DNA of 64,000 nucleotides from Neolewinella persica DSM 23188 (GTDB taxonomy: Bacteria > Bacteroidota > Bacteroidia > Chitinophagales > Saprospiraceae), in the NCBI RefSeq assembly GCF_000373105.1, contig NZ_KB890422.1, positions 1 to 64,000 of the forward strand. Direction: 5' to 3'. Positions 62,100 to 64,000 of the stretch are shown here, in pieces. The translations under genes were made by a program, and so were the position numbers. Within the stretch, counting starts at the first letter, position 1, and each line of letters begins with the position of its first letter. The notes beneath the pieces were generated by a model that saw only the letters and a list, made by a program, of their open reading frames with translations, was not told the DNA's origin and ran no database searches.

Positions 62100-63004
62100 A
62101 TCAATCCCTCCTTTTCCAGCGCCTTGCGCAAATTATCAAGCACGCCATTCACGAATTCCCGGCTTTTATCGGTAGAGTAAACTTTGGAAATATCGACGTA
62201 TTCGTTCATCGTTACTTCTGGAGCAATTTTGGGAAATTGCAGAAACTCCCCCATCGCCATTTTTATGAGGATCATATCGATAATGGCTACACGCTCTGCA
62301 TCCCAATTTTGAAGTACGGTCTTGATACGATCCAGTAACTGAACGTCGGCTTCAACGACGAACTTCAAAAGCGGTCGGCCAAAGTCTACAATGGCTTCGC
62401 TGTGTGCTTCGTAGGTCAGGTAAAAGTCCTGTTCGAGTGGCATCGCCTTCACCGTCTTTTTAATGGCGCCAACGATCAGGCTTTTGTCTCCTTTCCATAA
62501 AGGAAAGTGATCTTCGACCATATTGAGGAACAGCTCCTGCCCCTGCAACCACTTATACAATTTCAGCAATACGGCAACGGTTGGTTCCCTGCCCATATCG
62601 TCGGCGGCCTGGTAGACCTGGTGGTCTTCGGTTTGCAGAAATTCCCGGTAGAGGGATTGAATCTGATCGGCATCGACCATACCACGAATACCGTACTCAT
62701 CGTATTTACGAGATAACTCCAGGTTATCGGAAAGCGAGCGGATGGCTAGGTTGTCGGCCAGGATAGACTTGAAGACTTTATCTTCATCCAAAGGCCGCAA
62801 CTTCGCCCGGCGCGTGGCCAGGTCATGCTTAGCGTACTCACACACCCGTTGAATGATCAGCAAATTCAGCAGATAAAGCTGAAAGGAATTGCGTACGAAT
62901 TGCAGCAACAGAGAATCGTAGGCCTTTGCGCTGACCAACTCTTGCCGCTGGGCGGCATAGAGGACCTGCATTATTTTGATGCGAACGTTGCGACGACTGA
63001 GCAT
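62096..63004 (-). CDS. nusB: Transcription antitermination factor NusB (long Bacteroidota form)
   Basis: Product of 302 aa from the ATG at 63004 (MLSRRNVRIKIMQVLYA). The N-terminal RNA-binding helix and the C-terminal NusB core (ERVAIIDMILIKMAMGEFLQ, PEVTMNEYVDISKVYSTDKS, REFVNGVLDNL) are clear. A central insert of about 150 residues makes it twice the proteobacterial length, as usual in Bacteroidota. Works with NusE/S10 on boxA in rRNA transcription. Confidence 0.94.
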   Translation of the reverse strand: MLSRRNVRIKIMQVLYAAQRQELVSAKAYDSLLLQFVRNSFQLYLLNLLIIQRVCEYAKHDLATRRAKLRPLDEDKVFKSILADNLAIRSLSDNLELSRKYDEYGIRGMVDADQIQSLYREFLQTEDHQVYQAADDMGREPTVAVLLKLYKWLQGQELFLNMVEDHFPLWKGDKSLIVGAIKKTVKAMPLEQDFYLTYEAHSEAIVDFGRPLLKFVVEADVQLLDRIKTVLQNWDAERVAIIDMILIKMAMGEFLQFPKIAPEVTMNEYVDISKVYSTDKSREFVNGVLDNLRKALEKEGLI

Positions 63005-63149
63005 AAACGGGCGAATTTTCAAGGGAGATGCCAGAAAGGCCTGCCTCCGGCTGCAAAGCAACGAAAAAGATTCGGGCTGAAGCGATTTTTTTGAGAATAC
63101 TTGCTCGATTCAGCACCGTCTGAGGGACTGTCGACTATTGAACTACGTA

Positions 63150-64000
63150 CTACCGTATTTCTTCCATCTCCTCAAAAGCTGGCAACCGGCTGTGGTGCCA
63201 TTTACCGAGGATCACGCCATCTTTCATCAATACCACACCTGGATTGGACCGGATGATGGTCTTAAGCATGATGTCATCTCCCCGCCAGAAGGGGTAGTCC
63301 GCACCGATGTTTTTCCGGAAATCATCGATGGAAGCTTCGTCGTTGAATTTCGTCAGTCCTACCACCTTGTGGCCCGCTGCAAGGGCTTTGGTAGCCAGCG
63401 GCTGAATGTCTTCTTTCCAGTTATTCAGGTAACTGGATTTCCAATTGCCCTTTTCACCTTTGAGTTTGAAGGCAACGATGAGGAAGGTGTAGCCATCGTC
63501 TTCCAGCAAAGCAGGAATCGGGTCGTCTCCATTTGTATCTGACATCTCAAAATCACTGATCTTGGTTGGCTCAATGGACGGTTCAGATACTTTGGTGTCG
63601 TACGACCAATCGGTTTCAGGGTAGTCTTTATAGACTTTCAGAAATTCTTCCGTAGAAAGCTCTTTGACGGTACCATCCACCTTATTCGTCAGGATGTATC
63701 CCAGCGTGGTAACGGCTGAAGCGGCATCGGATTCAGCCTGTTTGACGGCAGCTACGTCAGTATTTACTTTGAACGGACGGAAATCCTGACCAGGTATGTT
63801 CCAAACATAATTGCTCATACAGTATACGAGGGTACCTACGGTCAGAATACCAATGATCACCAAGCGGGCGGTCTTTTCCTTTAGTTTACTTAGCTTCGGA
63901 AAGCCCAGACCATAGACTGCACTGGTAGCTACCGGGATGAAAGAACCCATCAGCAGACCTGCGGGCGCGGTAAGGACACCTGCTGCAATGGTGCTGGATT
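63150..64000 (-). CDS. DoxX/BT_3928-like membrane protein, N-terminus beyond the window
   Basis: The frame is open to the right edge (the codons before the ATG at 63950 read SSTIAAGVLTAPAGLL), so only the C-terminal part is present. Visible: membrane segments around IAAGVLTAPAGLLMGSFIPV and LVIIGILTVGTLVYCM. Then a periplasmic part with DGYTFLIVAFKLKGEKGNW, ATKALAAGHKVVGLTKFND and KTIIRSNPGVVLMKDGVILG K. This resembles the thioredoxin-like C-terminal domain of BT_3928-type DoxX proteins, but the redox CxxC is absent. The function is unknown. Confidence 0.75.
   Translation of the reverse strand, partial: SSTIAAGVLTAPAGLLMGSFIPVATSAVYGLGFPKLSKLKEKTARLVIIGILTVGTLVYCMSNYVWNIPGQDFRPFKVNTDVAAVKQAESDAASAVTTLGYILTNKVDGTVKELSTEEFLKVYKDYPETDWSYDTKVSEPSIEPTKISDFEMSDTNGDDPIPALLEDDGYTFLIVAFKLKGEKGNWKSSYLNNWKEDIQPLATKALAAGHKVVGLTKFNDEASIDDFRKNIGADYPFWRGDDIMLKTIIRSNPGVVLMKDGVILGKWHHSRLPAFEEMEEIR

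Overview
The window reads as chromosome from a marine-type Bacteroidota, most likely a Saprospiraceae/Lewinella-like bacterium. This is inferred from type IX secretion C-terminal sorting domains, a SusC/SusD pair, the Bacteroidota-type trimeric succinate dehydrogenase, the long (about 300 aa) NusB, an ATP synthase cluster lacking atpD and atpC, Bacteroidota-only families (DUF2911, DUF3667, BT_3928-like) and TAnnTTTG-type -7 promoter elements. I see no phage, plasmid or CRISPR locus and no rRNA or tRNA gene.

Layout. 0.3-8.7 kb: exported DUF2911 protein, alpha/beta hydrolase, K+ channel with RCK domains, DUF937-like protein, GT39-like membrane glycosyltransferase with no AUG at its true N-terminus, FMN reductase and an acidic protein. 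9.2-10.9 kb: two overlapping SSB-like genes, a tandem array of eleven 25-bp units and an IS200/RAYT-like Y1 transposase. 11-14.6 kb: sdhCAB. 15.1-18.9 kb: a LytS-type sensor kinase and LytTR regulator. 18.9-21.7 kb: GbsR-like regulator with a perfect palindrome at its start, groEL and groES. 22-30.9 kb: ExeM-like secreted nuclease, DUF3667, 3-hydroxyacyl-CoA dehydrogenase, cobalamin adenosyltransferase, LolD-like ATPase, gatC, phosphodiesterase and small proteins. 31.3-37.9 kb: an internally duplicated T9SS cargo protein and a TonB-dependent receptor. 38-40.6 kb: ruvB, a TMEM175-like channel and a conserved hypothetical. 40.9-46.3 kb: atpB-E-F-H-A-G. 46.5-52.6 kb: DUF3179 lipoprotein, SusD, SusC. 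53-64 kb: udk, nupC, rlmF, TlpA-like lipoprotein, a second LytTR regulator and LytS kinase separated by an S33 hydrolase, nusB, and a DoxX/BT_3928-like gene running off the right edge.

The most striking feature lies mostly between the genes. A GC-rich word of about 18 bp (consensus GCACCTGCGGCCGCGCCC) occurs at least 15 times, plus about four degenerate copies, in both orientations. It often forms inverted pairs, and it also occurs inside five protein-coding genes in different reading frames. Many intergenic gaps are further filled by inverted-repeat elements whose arms are built from short repeated words (GATTCAG, GCAGGGTTCGC, AACTCAGTGACTC, TAACTAGACAACC). They include gaps inside the groES-groEL, sdhA-sdhB and atpA-atpG gene pairs. 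A Y1 transposase next to a 25-bp tandem array is a candidate mover for some of this. All family assignments come from reading motifs, not from searches.
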